Of a stretch of DNA of 64,000 nt, positions 29,118 to 37,888 are shown one piece after another; position 1 is the first letter of the stretch; each line of letters opens with the position of its first letter. Origin of the DNA: Ignavibacteriales bacterium (GTDB lineage: Bacteria > Bacteroidota > Ignavibacteria > Ignavibacteriales > Ignavibacteriaceae); assembly GCA_003538625.1 (NCBI GenBank), contig DPRR01000045.1, positions 320,245 to 384,244 on the forward strand, written 5' to 3'. Both the position numbers and the translations under genes were made by a program. Below the pieces are notes generated by a model, which was given only the letters and a program-made list of their open reading frames with translations, ran no database searches and had not been told where the DNA came from.

Positions 29118-31847
29118 TTAAAATTCAATCATTGCCCCAAGTCTTACTTCTCGTGGGGTTGAAAAATATTGGGGACGGACAAAATACTCATCAGCAGATT
29201 TTATCAATGGATTTCTTGCTGCCAGTTCATTAGCCGCTTCCGGTCCGCTCGTCTTAGTTTCAAGAGTATAAGTAGCTCTGCCGGTATCATCATAAACAAA
29301 TCTTTCATTTCTTATATCAAATAAATTATAGACTTTAAGAAATACCGTAACAATTAAATCTGTCAGATCGAATGATTTTTCAACAAGAAGATCGACGTTT
29401 GTTTGGAGTGGTTTTCTTTCGCTGTTGGCCCGTAAATAAATCTGTTTCTCATAAATCAGTGGTGTATACGGCAAACCCGTACTTATATTTCCAATTAATG
29501 TAAGAAGCCAATCTTTTTCTCCGCCAAATGATATTATTCCATTTAATGTATGAGCCTGATCCCAATCAAGCGGTACAGGAATTTTTTCACTCTGCCTTCC
29601 TGATGCGAGATCCAGGAAAAATGCATTAGCACTTGTTTCATTTCCTTCTGCAACCTGAAAAGTATAATCAAGTGAAAGTGAAAATAATTCGGATGGAAGT
29701 TTTCTTTTTGTTAATGAAAAAGTAACTCCTTTAATATTGCCATAATCTTTATTTACATACTTGTAGTAAGATGAACTGCTGCTTACTCTTATTTGCTGTA
29801 ATGCAAGAAGATCGCGAACATCCTTAAAAAATGCGGTAACATTAAATGCTAATTCTTCTGTTAGCTGTTGTTGAAGTCCTATTTCGTATGTAACGGTTTT
29901 TTCAGGATTTAAATTTGCGTTTCCAAACGTTGGTATTGCTACATTATTTTCAAAGGTTGGATTGGCGTACAAATAGCTGAATGGCGGTAACTGATAAAAA
30001 TGTCCGTATGAAAAATGAATTATACCTTCATCTGTTATAGGAAATGAAATTCCTAATCTTGGACTAAATGTATTTTTTGCCTCAGCCATTCTTAAATCCT
30101 GAGTAGGCGCATTAGTGTTTGCTGAGTAAAGCGAACGAGAATTAAAATAATCGTACCTGAGTCCGGCATTAATTATCATACTCGTAAATTCCATTTTATC
30201 CTGAAGATAAACTGAAAATTGTCTTGGCTCTTTTGAGTATAAATCGTGAGCAGGGCTTTCAGGACCTAATATTGTTGCAGTTGTGTATCTCAAAGTATCC
30301 CGCTGGATAGTAAAATCTTCAAAATCCATCAGATCATTTTTCCCTTGCACACCAAACTTTACTTCATGCTGATTTGTAATCTGACTTGTTATATCAAATT
30401 TTAATTCTGTAGTATGCGATCTCTGGTAATATTGTCCGTTCAATGTTCCGCCATAAACAAAAGTGTAAGGCGTTGGTTTATTTAGTTTATGAATTGGTTG
30501 ATATCTGGGATCAGGATGCAACACAGATAAATCCATGCCAGGACTAAAAGAAACAGCATTTCCACCTGCATCAAGTAAGGGGAAAAGGTACCTTTTATAA
30601 TCATAAATATTATGTGCACCTTGTATAGAGTAGAATGTGATGTTACTTAAAGCATGTCTGATCTCTAACGAATTTAACAAACTCCATTCATACCTATGAT
30701 AATTTGCATCCGGATTGTATTTATAATCATGACTGTAAGTCTGGTAATTTGATTTTGAATAAACAACATCATAATTGATTTTAAATGCAGAAAATGGTTT
30801 AATAGTAATTTTCCCTGTCCCGCTAAAATCTTCACTGGGATTCATAGGAATGATCGCATTATCACCGGTTGCAGAAACTCTTATGTCCTGAACATCATTT
30901 GGATTTACCCATATTGAATCATAAATGCTGTGTTCTCTTTTACCAAACAAGTAACCACCGTCTTTATTATATCTTCCTGAAAAGAAAAATGTAACAAGAT
31001 TAGTTAACCCGGGCACAGGTCCGCCAACTGTTCCTTCCAAAACCTGATTACTGAATGGTTTAAAATCTGTTATATTAAAAAACGGATTATCATGTGAACT
31101 TGCATAATCACCTGTATAGAAAGAAAGAGTACCGCGATAAATTGAACTACCTTCTTTTGTAACTGTGTTTACAATACCGCTTAATGCATTACCGTACTCT
31201 GCATTAAATGTTCCGCTTACAACAGATAATTCTTGAACAGCATTTGTAGATATTGCAACTGTTTTGCTAAAGTCAAAAGGATTTACTGTGGAAACACCAT
31301 TTACATTGTAGGCAACCTCAGATGATCTTCCACCGCGGATATGGATTTCACCACCGGCACCTTTTGTTATTCCTGCTTGTAAGGTCAATAATTGATCAAT
31401 GCTTTCGACTGGAAGGGATTGTATCTGACCTTCATCAACAATTGTTTTTGAGGAGGTTAGATCTTTACGAACCATGGGATTCTTAGCCTCAACAACAATC
31501 GTTTCAAGACTAATTGCTTCGCTTGAAAGTTGAATATCTATTCGGGTTGTATAGTCGGATGATACTTTAACTTCAGTAACTTTTTTCTTTTGATATCCAA
31601 CTCCGGAAAATATTAACGTGTAGGTTCCGGGTTCTATATTGTTAATAATGTATGTACCGTCAACTCCGGTTGCAGCACCTGTTGTTGTGCCTTCTATCAA
31701 AACATTGATACCAATTAAATCCTCCCCGGTTTCAGTATCTGTAACTTTGCCGGCAATTTTACCCGTAACTCCGGCATAAATTGTTGTTTGAAAAAGTAAT
31801 GAAGTAATAAAACAGATGAGAGTAATAAAAAGTAAATTTATTTTCAT
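29118..31847 (-). CDS. TonB-dependent receptor with carboxypeptidase-regulatory domain
   Basis: Outer-membrane receptor/transporter of 909 aa. Signal peptide about 1-25; an N-terminal carboxypeptidase D regulatory-like domain about 27-110 (GKIAGKVTDTETGEDLIG, then TYTLIFSGVGYQ); plug domain about 115-240 with IRGGRSSEVAYNVNG and FNAEYGNALSGIVN; then a long barrel ending VRLGAMIEF with terminal Phe. No TonB box is evident and no SusD partner is present. AGAGG precedes the ATG. It heads a unit with the large secreted protein (22 bp) and PorV-family gene. The receptor at 53015-56074 has the same design. Confidence 0.9.
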   Translation of the reverse strand: MKINLLFITLICFITSLLFQTTIYAGVTGKIAGKVTDTETGEDLIGINVLIEGTTTGAATGVDGTYIINNIEPGTYTLIFSGVGYQKKKVTEVKVSSDYTTRIDIQLSSEAISLETIVVEAKNPMVRKDLTSSKTIVDEGQIQSLPVESIDQLLTLQAGITKGAGGEIHIRGGRSSEVAYNVNGVSTVNPFDFSKTVAISTNAVQELSVVSGTFNAEYGNALSGIVNTVTKEGSSIYRGTLSFYTGDYASSHDNPFFNITDFKPFSNQVLEGTVGGPVPGLTNLVTFFFSGRYNKDGGYLFGKREHSIYDSIWVNPNDVQDIRVSATGDNAIIPMNPSEDFSGTGKITIKPFSAFKINYDVVYSKSNYQTYSHDYKYNPDANYHRYEWSLLNSLEIRHALSNITFYSIQGAHNIYDYKRYLFPLLDAGGNAVSFSPGMDLSVLHPDPRYQPIHKLNKPTPYTFVYGGTLNGQYYQRSHTTELKFDITSQITNQHEVKFGVQGKNDLMDFEDFTIQRDTLRYTTATILGPESPAHDLYSKEPRQFSVYLQDKMEFTSMIINAGLRYDYFNSRSLYSANTNAPTQDLRMAEAKNTFSPRLGISFPITDEGIIHFSYGHFYQLPPFSYLYANPTFENNVAIPTFGNANLNPEKTVTYEIGLQQQLTEELAFNVTAFFKDVRDLLALQQIRVSSSSSYYKYVNKDYGNIKGVTFSLTKRKLPSELFSLSLDYTFQVAEGNETSANAFFLDLASGRQSEKIPVPLDWDQAHTLNGIISFGGEKDWLLTLIGNISTGLPYTPLIYEKQIYLRANSERKPLQTNVDLLVEKSFDLTDLIVTVFLKVYNLFDIRNERFVYDDTGRATYTLETKTSGPEAANELAARNPLIKSADEYFVRPQYFSTPREVRLGAMIEF

Positions 31848-31966
31848 CGTGACCTCTTATGGCAAAATTAAATGAATAAAAATCGAGTTTTGAACTGCCT
31901 GTTTTGGTCCAAGTAAAAGAAACTAAAAAATCAGAAGAACTAAAAACTTTTCAATAAAATAAGATT

Positions 31967-32050
31967 GTGTCACCCTTTCCTCCACGGCGGACTGCCGAAG
32001 GATGAACATTAAATCTGAACTGTCAGTCGTCGACGGGCTCAAACTGACAC
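31967..32050. repeat. REP-like remnants upstream of the receptor operon
   Basis: TGTCAGT (32021-32027) and ACTGACA (32043-32049) form a 7-bp stem around a centre containing GTCGACGGGCTC, close to the TCGACAGGCTC core of the palindromes at 6340 and 24533. A second degraded unit begins GTGTCACCCTTTCCTCC at 31967. Apart from these and the terminator at 32081-32144, the 31848-32163 gap holds only the receptor's promoter region. Confidence 0.55.
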
Positions 32051-32080
32051 CGATTAAAAATCAATACATAAAAAAACAAA

Positions 32081-32144
32081 AGGGTTATCAGAATACAAGT
32101 AAATCAGCGTATGCTGAATGGTAAAATGATATTCTGATAACCCT
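32081..32144 (-). terminator. Long inverted repeat after the first FG-GAP gene
   Basis: AGGGTTATCAGAAT (32081-32094) and ATTCTGATAACCCT (32131-32144) are perfect 14-bp arms with a 36-nt loop, flanked by A/T runs. The related gene at 34063 has a similar structure (33984-34047) with the same GGGTTATC/GATAACCC core. Confidence 0.75.
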
Positions 32145-32163
32145 TAATAACATATATTATAGA

Positions 32164-33798
32164 CTATTTAAGTAACTGCATCTTTCTGGAAATTGTATTA
32201 GCACCTGCAGTCAATCTGTACACATAAATTCCACTGGCAAGATTTGAAGCATTGAATTTTGTATTATAAGAACCTGCGCTCAGGTACTCATTATTAACAA
32301 GAACAGCAACTTCTCTTCCAAGTGCATCGTAAATTCTTAGATCAACATTAGAAGCTTCAGTAATTCCAAACTTAATCTGCGTTGAAGGATTAAATGGATT
32401 TGGAAAATTCTGATCCAGGAAGAATTGCGCTGGAACCACATTATTTTCTTGTTCAACGGAAACCGGTGTAAATTGTTCATCAAGAATTATAAGAGGCATT
32501 GGGTCATCATTGGCATTACCTCTCGAATAGCCTTGAGTGTATAGCACTTCATCAGCAGCATCACCGTCTACGTTTGCTACACAAATAACATCCATATCTC
32601 CATTTTTATCCCAGTATGCGGAATCAATAACTGAGGCTACATAACTTGAAGGAAGTGTTTTGTCTCCACCCTGATATTCTAATCTAAAAATTGGCACAGG
32701 TGCATCACCAGCGGTGTAACGTGATCCAAAAACCATATCAGGTAATCCATCAGCGTCAAGATCTCCGACTCCGGCTCCGTTTAATCTTACTGCATAAGAA
32801 GAAAAATCAGCCACTTCATAAGAAACTAACGTATCAGCATTGTCGGGTTTATCAATAAAATAAACTTTACCGCTAAACCAGCTTCCAACGTAAACACCAT
32901 TGCTGCCATCACCAAAATCAGCAACTACAGAACCTTTGAAAGAACTATTTTCTCCTGCGATATTATGTTGTAAAGGGAAAGTAACCCAGGAAGTACCATC
33001 ATATTTCATCAAAGCGGTTCTGCCATCTGCTGCAAATAAAGCTATATAATTGCTTACAACAACAAGATCCCACTTATTGCCTGTACCGGCTAATGTTGCA
33101 TCTGTTAATCCATTAAATTCAACTATCCAGTTTTCAAGCCCACCGCCATTATCAGGAATATCATCAACAGATAATACACCTACGTGATAATTACTGGTAC
33201 CAGATTGTCTGTCAGCAAATATTATTTCATCTGTTCCATCGTTATCTGGATCAGCAATAACTATTCTTATCGGGCGCATATTAAAACTATTATCAGTTAC
33301 AATTGATGTTTGAGCATTTGGTTCAAATCCTCCAAAGCCATCATCAACTCCCATATTATCAGTGCCGTCAGCAGGATATTCATACACAACAATTCTTGAA
33401 GGATTCAAATCAGTACCAAAATTATTTACGATTCCCCAATAAATTTCAGGTCGACCATCTTTATCTACATCACCCCAGGCAAGTGCCGGCCATGTATTCT
33501 GCAATTCGACTGGTGCAGTAGCTCCCCAAACTGAATCCCATGAAGATGTATTCATATTCCATTCAAATTTATAAATGCGTGGGATAACTTCGTATGATCC
33601 ATCCACCATATTTGTATTAATTGCATAAATTTCAGGTAAACCATCGCCATCAAAATCTACACCTGCTATTACATTGCCAAATCCTCTTTCAAGATGTGCA
33701 GGATCTGTAATTTCAGCAGTACGGGTTAATAATTGTGCAGATATTTGTGCTGCGAACAGGAATGAGAAAAAAAGCACGAGGTAAGTAATTCGGTTCAT
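32164..33798 (-). CDS. Secreted FG-GAP/VCBS-repeat protein with T9SS sorting domain
   Basis: Exported 544-aa protein, probably a beta-propeller. Signal peptide 1-21. At least five calcium-loop repeats of FG-GAP type are visible: GVDFDGDGLPEIY, WGDVDKDGRPEIY, IADPDNDGTDEII, VGDLDADGLPDMV and ANVDGDAADEVL. The last 80 residues are a type A T9SS sorting domain (NFPNPFNPSTQ to KMQLLK). A strong AGGAGG is 5 nt before the ATG. It is a close paralogue of the next gene, and the two are separate transcripts with similar terminators. The role is unknown; adhesion or matrix binding is possible. Confidence 0.88.
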   Translation of the reverse strand: MNRITYLVLFFSFLFAAQISAQLLTRTAEITDPAHLERGFGNVIAGVDFDGDGLPEIYAINTNMVDGSYEVIPRIYKFEWNMNTSSWDSVWGATAPVELQNTWPALAWGDVDKDGRPEIYWGIVNNFGTDLNPSRIVVYEYPADGTDNMGVDDGFGGFEPNAQTSIVTDNSFNMRPIRIVIADPDNDGTDEIIFADRQSGTSNYHVGVLSVDDIPDNGGGLENWIVEFNGLTDATLAGTGNKWDLVVVSNYIALFAADGRTALMKYDGTSWVTFPLQHNIAGENSSFKGSVVADFGDGSNGVYVGSWFSGKVYFIDKPDNADTLVSYEVADFSSYAVRLNGAGVGDLDADGLPDMVFGSRYTAGDAPVPIFRLEYQGGDKTLPSSYVASVIDSAYWDKNGDMDVICVANVDGDAADEVLYTQGYSRGNANDDPMPLIILDEQFTPVSVEQENNVVPAQFFLDQNFPNPFNPSTQIKFGITEASNVDLRIYDALGREVAVLVNNEYLSAGSYNTKFNASNLASGIYVYRLTAGANTISRKMQLLK

Positions 33799-33983
33799 TT
33801 AAACCTCCTAAGATGTTAGTTGTAGTTATTAGTTAAAATAATTTATTTCTACTATTCGTATATAAAATTACAGATTTGAAACTGTTTATGCAATTATGTA
33901 AGAAAGTTTTTTAAATGCTAGGTCGGATAAAAATTCTAAATTTGCATGTATGTTTTTTGTTTATCAATAAATCAATTACTAAA

Positions 33984-34047
33984 AAAGGGTTATCAAAATA
34001 TTAATCTATATAAGGAGACACTACAAATAATATTCGGATAACCCTTT
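33984..34047 (-). terminator. Long inverted repeat after the second FG-GAP gene
   Basis: AAAGGGTTATC (33984-33994) and GATAACCCTTT (34037-34047) form perfect 11-bp arms about 16 nt after the stop, with an imperfect extension inward (AAAATA against TATTCG). The core is shared with 32081-32144. Confidence 0.75.
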
Positions 34048-34062
34048 AAAATACATGCTAAA

Positions 34063-35706
34063 TTACTTAAGTAGCTGCATTTTTCTGGATACCGTATTTG
34101 TCCCTGCAGTTAATCTGTAAACATAAGTTCCACTTGCCATTTTTGTTGCATCAAATTTAACATTGTATGAACCACCGCTCATGAATTCGTTACTGATAAG
34201 AACTGCAACTTCTCTTCCGAGAGCATCATAGATTCTTAAATCTATATTTGCTCCTTCAGTAATTCCAAATTTAATTTCTGTTGTTGGATTGAAAGGATTT
34301 GGAAAATTCTGATCCAAATAAAATTCAGATGGAACTTTATCATTTTCTTTTTCTACAGAAACCGGAGTAAACGCTAAATCGATTACTATTATAGGCATCC
34401 CGCCTAAATTTGGATTGCCTCTTGGATACTGACTTGTGTATAAAACCTCATCTTCCGGATCACCATCTACATTTGCTACACAAATTACACCCATATCACC
34501 ATTATTATCCCAGTAAGCAGAATCAATAACAGATTTCTGATAGCTAGCAGGATTTGTTTTATCTCCACCAAGATACTCTAATCTAAATACCGGAACTTTA
34601 GCTGAATTTAATATATCATATCTTGATCCGAATACCAGATCCGGATTTCCATCATTATCCAGATCACCAATCCCTGCACCCTGTAATCTTACGGCATAAG
34701 GAGAAAAATCAGCAACCTCATAAGACACTAATGTGTCTGCATTTTCAGGTTTGTCAATAAAATATACTTTACTGCTGTACCAGCTTCCAACATAAACACC
34801 ACCACTTCCATCCTGAAAATCAACGACAACAGAACCTTTGAACGAACTATTCTCACCTGCAACTCCGGATTGTGTTGGATATGATACCCAATTGCCATTA
34901 TAAAATTCCAATAAAGATACTTTCCCGTTTGAGTTAAATAGACCTATAATAGGACCAACAACGCAAAAATCCCATTTATTACCAGTACCTGTCAAGTTGG
35001 GCTCATTTAAACCGCTGTACTCTAATGTCCAGGTTTCTGTACCACCACCATTATCGGGTATATCATCAACCGATAATATTCCAACATGAAAATTATTTGC
35101 GCCAGCAGATTGATTCGAAAAAATTAATTCATCCTGCCCATCATTATCAGGATCGGCGATAACGAAATTAATTGGAGCAACACTAAAATTATCCTGGGTA
35201 ATAATTTTAGTTTTAGCATTTGCTTCAAACCCTCCAAATCCATCATCAATTCCCATATTGTCACTGCCGTCGCCAGGATATTCATAAACAAGAACTCTAT
35301 ACGGATTAGGGTTTATTGTTGGATCTAAAAAATTAGATGGACCCCAATAAATTTCCGGTTTACCATCTCTATCAATATCTCCCCAGGTCAATGCCGGATA
35401 AGTATTTTGCTGCGGTACATCTCCAATTGCACCCCATACGGAATCCCATGTGGCGGTATTTGGATTCCATTCAAATTTATAAATGCGGGCAGTAAGTTCG
35501 TAAGGTCTGTCATCGATATTGGCATTAACTGCATATATCTCAGGCATTCCATCCTGATCAAAATCTACGCCTGCAAGGATATTTCCGAATCCAAATTCAA
35601 GACTTGAAGGATCTTTAATTTCTGCTGTTCGGGTAAAAGTTTGTGCAAAGATTTGAATAGAAAGAAGAGAGATCACAACAAAGAAAAAGGAAGCTAGTCG
35701 GTTCAT
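34063..35706 (-). CDS. Secreted FG-GAP/VCBS-repeat protein with T9SS sorting domain, paralogue
   Basis: Exported 547-aa paralogue of the preceding gene, matching it along the whole length. Signal peptide 1-21; FG-GAP-type loops GVDFDQDGMPEIY, WGDIDRDGKPEIY, IADPDNDGQDELI, IGDLDNDGNPDLV and ANVDGDPEDEVL; C-terminal type A sorting domain (NFPNPFNPTTE to KMQLLK). AGGAGG lies 5 nt before the ATG. Both the coding region and the downstream hairpin are conserved between the copies, which indicates a whole-unit tandem duplication. No function can be assigned. Confidence 0.88.
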   Translation of the reverse strand: MNRLASFFFVVISLLSIQIFAQTFTRTAEIKDPSSLEFGFGNILAGVDFDQDGMPEIYAVNANIDDRPYELTARIYKFEWNPNTATWDSVWGAIGDVPQQNTYPALTWGDIDRDGKPEIYWGPSNFLDPTINPNPYRVLVYEYPGDGSDNMGIDDGFGGFEANAKTKIITQDNFSVAPINFVIADPDNDGQDELIFSNQSAGANNFHVGILSVDDIPDNGGGTETWTLEYSGLNEPNLTGTGNKWDFCVVGPIIGLFNSNGKVSLLEFYNGNWVSYPTQSGVAGENSSFKGSVVVDFQDGSGGVYVGSWYSSKVYFIDKPENADTLVSYEVADFSPYAVRLQGAGIGDLDNDGNPDLVFGSRYDILNSAKVPVFRLEYLGGDKTNPASYQKSVIDSAYWDNNGDMGVICVANVDGDPEDEVLYTSQYPRGNPNLGGMPIIVIDLAFTPVSVEKENDKVPSEFYLDQNFPNPFNPTTEIKFGITEGANIDLRIYDALGREVAVLISNEFMSGGSYNVKFDATKMASGTYVYRLTAGTNTVSRKMQLLK

Positions 35707-35872
35707 AAAAACCTCCTGAGATGTTTTTAGAAGTTGTCAGTCAAGTTTAATATATTTTCAACTTTCCCTGATCAAAATTAGTCAATCGACTTGCATGATT
35801 CAATTGTAATTTAAAGTTTTATGAAAAGAATTACCGAAGTAAAAAATCGTCTCAAATTTTCGCGATCACGCA

Positions 35873-35914
35873 GGGATAAAATATTGATAGAATAATTTTT
35901 CTGGTTTGGAATTA
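35873..35914. repeat. Direct repeat flanking the IS200-like gene (left copy)
   Basis: A 42-bp block beginning GGGATAAAATATTGATAG. It recurs in the same orientation at 36695-36736 with a single base difference that I can see (GGGATA against GGGATT). The two copies bracket the Y1 transposase gene. Confidence 0.8.
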
Positions 35915-35940
35915 ATAGTACCGTTTAAAAAGAGATGCTC

Positions 35941-36402
35941 TTATTCGGGTTCTTTTAATATGTATCGTTCATCATAATCAACATTAAAAGCCTTAAGAAA
36001 TTCTTTATACTCTTCAATAAATTTTTTCTTTTTATGATGTTGTTCCTGATTTTTAATATAATTAATAACCTTTATTAAATGTGATTGACTATATGAAAAG
36101 GCGGCATACCCTTTTTGCCAATTAAATTTAACTCTTAAATATTTCTTTTCGTTAATCCATTTTGAAGAACCGCCTTTTATATCCTGAACTAAATCAGATA
36201 TTGACTGATGCGGTTTATATCCAATCAGAATATGTATATGATCAGAGGTTCCATTGATTATAATTAATTTATGTTTTTGAGCTTTAATGATACCTGAGAT
36301 GTATTTGTACAATTCATTCTTCCACGATTCTTCGATCAAAGCAACTCTGTATTGAACTGCAAAAATTATATGAATATGAATTTGTGTGTATGTATTGCTC
36401 AT
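35941..36402 (-). CDS. tnpA: IS200/IS605-type Y1 transposase (TnpA/RAYT-like)
   Basis: Single-strand HUH transposase of 153 aa. The HUH motif is DHIHILIG (His55, His57) and the likely nucleophile is Tyr115 in HLIKVINYIKNQEQHH. Length and spacing fit IS200-type TnpA and small REP-associated tyrosine transposases. It is enclosed by a 42-bp direct repeat. The 5' side holds several short palindromes (GTCCC-TAC-GGGAC type), as expected of a RAYT with its REPs. No TnpB is present. The frame is complete, so it may still be active. Whether it acts on these palindromes or is a plain IS200 copy cannot be told here. Confidence 0.88.
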   Translation of the reverse strand: MSNTYTQIHIHIIFAVQYRVALIEESWKNELYKYISGIIKAQKHKLIIINGTSDHIHILIGYKPHQSISDLVQDIKGGSSKWINEKKYLRVKFNWQKGYAAFSYSQSHLIKVINYIKNQEQHHKKKKFIEEYKEFLKAFNVDYDERYILKEPE

Positions 36403-36416
36403 GTCAAAATTATATC

Positions 36417-36485
36417 GTCCCTACGGGACTTTTTATTTGATTTTATTTCTATTTTTATCTAACAATATTTTGTCCCTAACGGGAC
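36417..36485. repeat. Two short palindromes beside the Y1 transposase
   Basis: GTCCCTACGGGAC (36417-36429) and GTCCCTAACGGGAC (36472-36485) each form a 5-bp stem with a 3-4-nt loop. A related one, ATCCCGTAGGGAT, is at 36687-36699 touching the right direct repeat. A degraded copy (GTCCCAAGCGAAC) lies near 36523. The 36403-36778 stretch holds no gene that I can support. Confidence 0.7.
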
Positions 36486-36694
36486 TAATTTATTATGCTT
36501 TTCTTAGGATTATCAATCTTTTGTCCCAAGCGAACAAAATATTAATTGATAATTATTTAGGTATTCAAGTAAATTCAGACAACTCAAATAATTCCAAATA
36601 ATAATTAATTAATCTCGCACAGATAAAATATTTATAAAAGTTTCCACAAAATTCAGATCATCAAATAAATAAAGAATAATCATTTAATCCCGTA

Positions 36695-36736
36695 GGGATT
36701 AAATATTGATAGAATAATTTTTCTGGTTTGGAATTA
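36695..36736. repeat. Direct repeat flanking the IS200-like gene (right copy)
   Basis: Second copy of the 42-bp block at 35873-35914, same orientation. Plain IS200 elements end in hairpins and do not need such long direct repeats, so this pair needs another explanation. Confidence 0.8.
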
Positions 36737-36778
36737 TTGGTTCAGTTAGGAACACAATGATCTTATTCATTCTGTAAT

Positions 36779-37708
36779 TCAACCTTCAATCGCTTTGCGA
36801 ACAAATCCATCTGCACGTTTCAATCTTTCTTTAGCCTCCTTATAATCAACATTTGCTTTTACCATTACAAGTGCTGTTTTAACATGACCTTTTGCATTAT
36901 CGAGCGCAATTGTTGCTTCATCATAGTTAAGTCCGGTAATCGTCATAACAATTTTTTTCGATCGCTCAACAAGTTTTTTATTTGTCATTTGCAAATCGAT
37001 CATCATATTTTCATAAACTTTACCAAGACGAATCATTGATGCAGTGGTTAACATATTTAAAACTAATTTTTGCGCCGTTCCGCTCTTCATTCTTGTTGAG
37101 CCCATTACTACTTCGGGACCAACATAAGGACAAATTGCAATATCAACTTCATCAATATCAAAATCTTTTCTGGGATTAGTTGTAACGTAAAGTGTTTTTG
37201 CACCTAACTGCTTGGCTTTTTTAACCGCACCAATTACATATGGTGTTCTTCTGCTTGCTGCAATTCCGCAAACAACATCTTTTGAATTTACATTTGCGGC
37301 AGCAACTTCTTTAGCCCCATTTTCCTCTTTATCTTCAGCACCTTCCTGTGCACGAAACATAGCTTCTTTTCCGCCGGCAATATACCCTTCAATCATTCCG
37401 TATGGTGTTCCAAAAGTCGGCGGACATTCGGATGCATCCACAACGCCCAGTCTGCCGCTTGTTCCGGCACCAAAGTACAACAGTCTGCCGCCTTGTTTTA
37501 AGGCGCTTACAATTATATCAACAGCCTGTGCAATGTATGGCAGTTCTTGTTCAACGGCATAAGGCACAAGTTTGTCTTCATCATTAATAATTTTTAGAAT
37601 TTCTGCAGTTGATTTTGCATCTATTTCCATTGAACGCGGATTTCTCTGTTCAGTTGGAAGTTTGCTGATTTCCTGAAAAAGTTTTTGAGAATCTGATGTT
37701 GTATCCAT
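36779..37708 (-). CDS. murQ: N-acetylmuramic acid 6-phosphate etherase MurQ
   Basis: Cytoplasmic enzyme that removes D-lactate from MurNAc-6-phosphate, yielding GlcNAc-6-phosphate in cell-wall recycling. The SIS domain is clear: LLYFGAGTSGRLGVVDASECPPTFG, given here in two parts as YFGAGTSGRLG and VVDASECPPTFG. Glu94 and Glu125 (QEGAED) sit at the spacing of the E. coli MurQ acid/base pair. The C-terminal three-helix UBA-like part ends ADGFVRKAIEG. Length 309 aa is normal. It is divergent from the NagB-like/PIG-L gene across 180 bp, which probably holds promoters for both directions. Confidence 0.95.
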   Translation of the reverse strand: MDTTSDSQKLFQEISKLPTEQRNPRSMEIDAKSTAEILKIINDEDKLVPYAVEQELPYIAQAVDIIVSALKQGGRLLYFGAGTSGRLGVVDASECPPTFGTPYGMIEGYIAGGKEAMFRAQEGAEDKEENGAKEVAAANVNSKDVVCGIAASRRTPYVIGAVKKAKQLGAKTLYVTTNPRKDFDIDEVDIAICPYVGPEVVMGSTRMKSGTAQKLVLNMLTTASMIRLGKVYENMMIDLQMTNKKLVERSKKIVMTITGLNYDEATIALDNAKGHVKTALVMVKANVDYKEAKERLKRADGFVRKAIEG

Positions 37709-37888
37709 ATTAAAATCTTTGATTAAATCTTACTTTATTTCAGTTTAAAATTATCTGAGTAAATTTAACTAAAGTAATAATCAATTTAGTAACAGATTTA
37801 ATCTAAAATCTTTCTTTAATTAGATTTGCAGCATTACTATATTTGATATGCAATAATTATATAATTTTAATAATAGAAGATTTCGTAT

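Noticed and set aside
36386..36601. Plus-strand 71-aa frame next to the transposase
   Set aside because: It overlaps the transposase start and runs through the palindromes; no ribosome site or family. Most likely chance.
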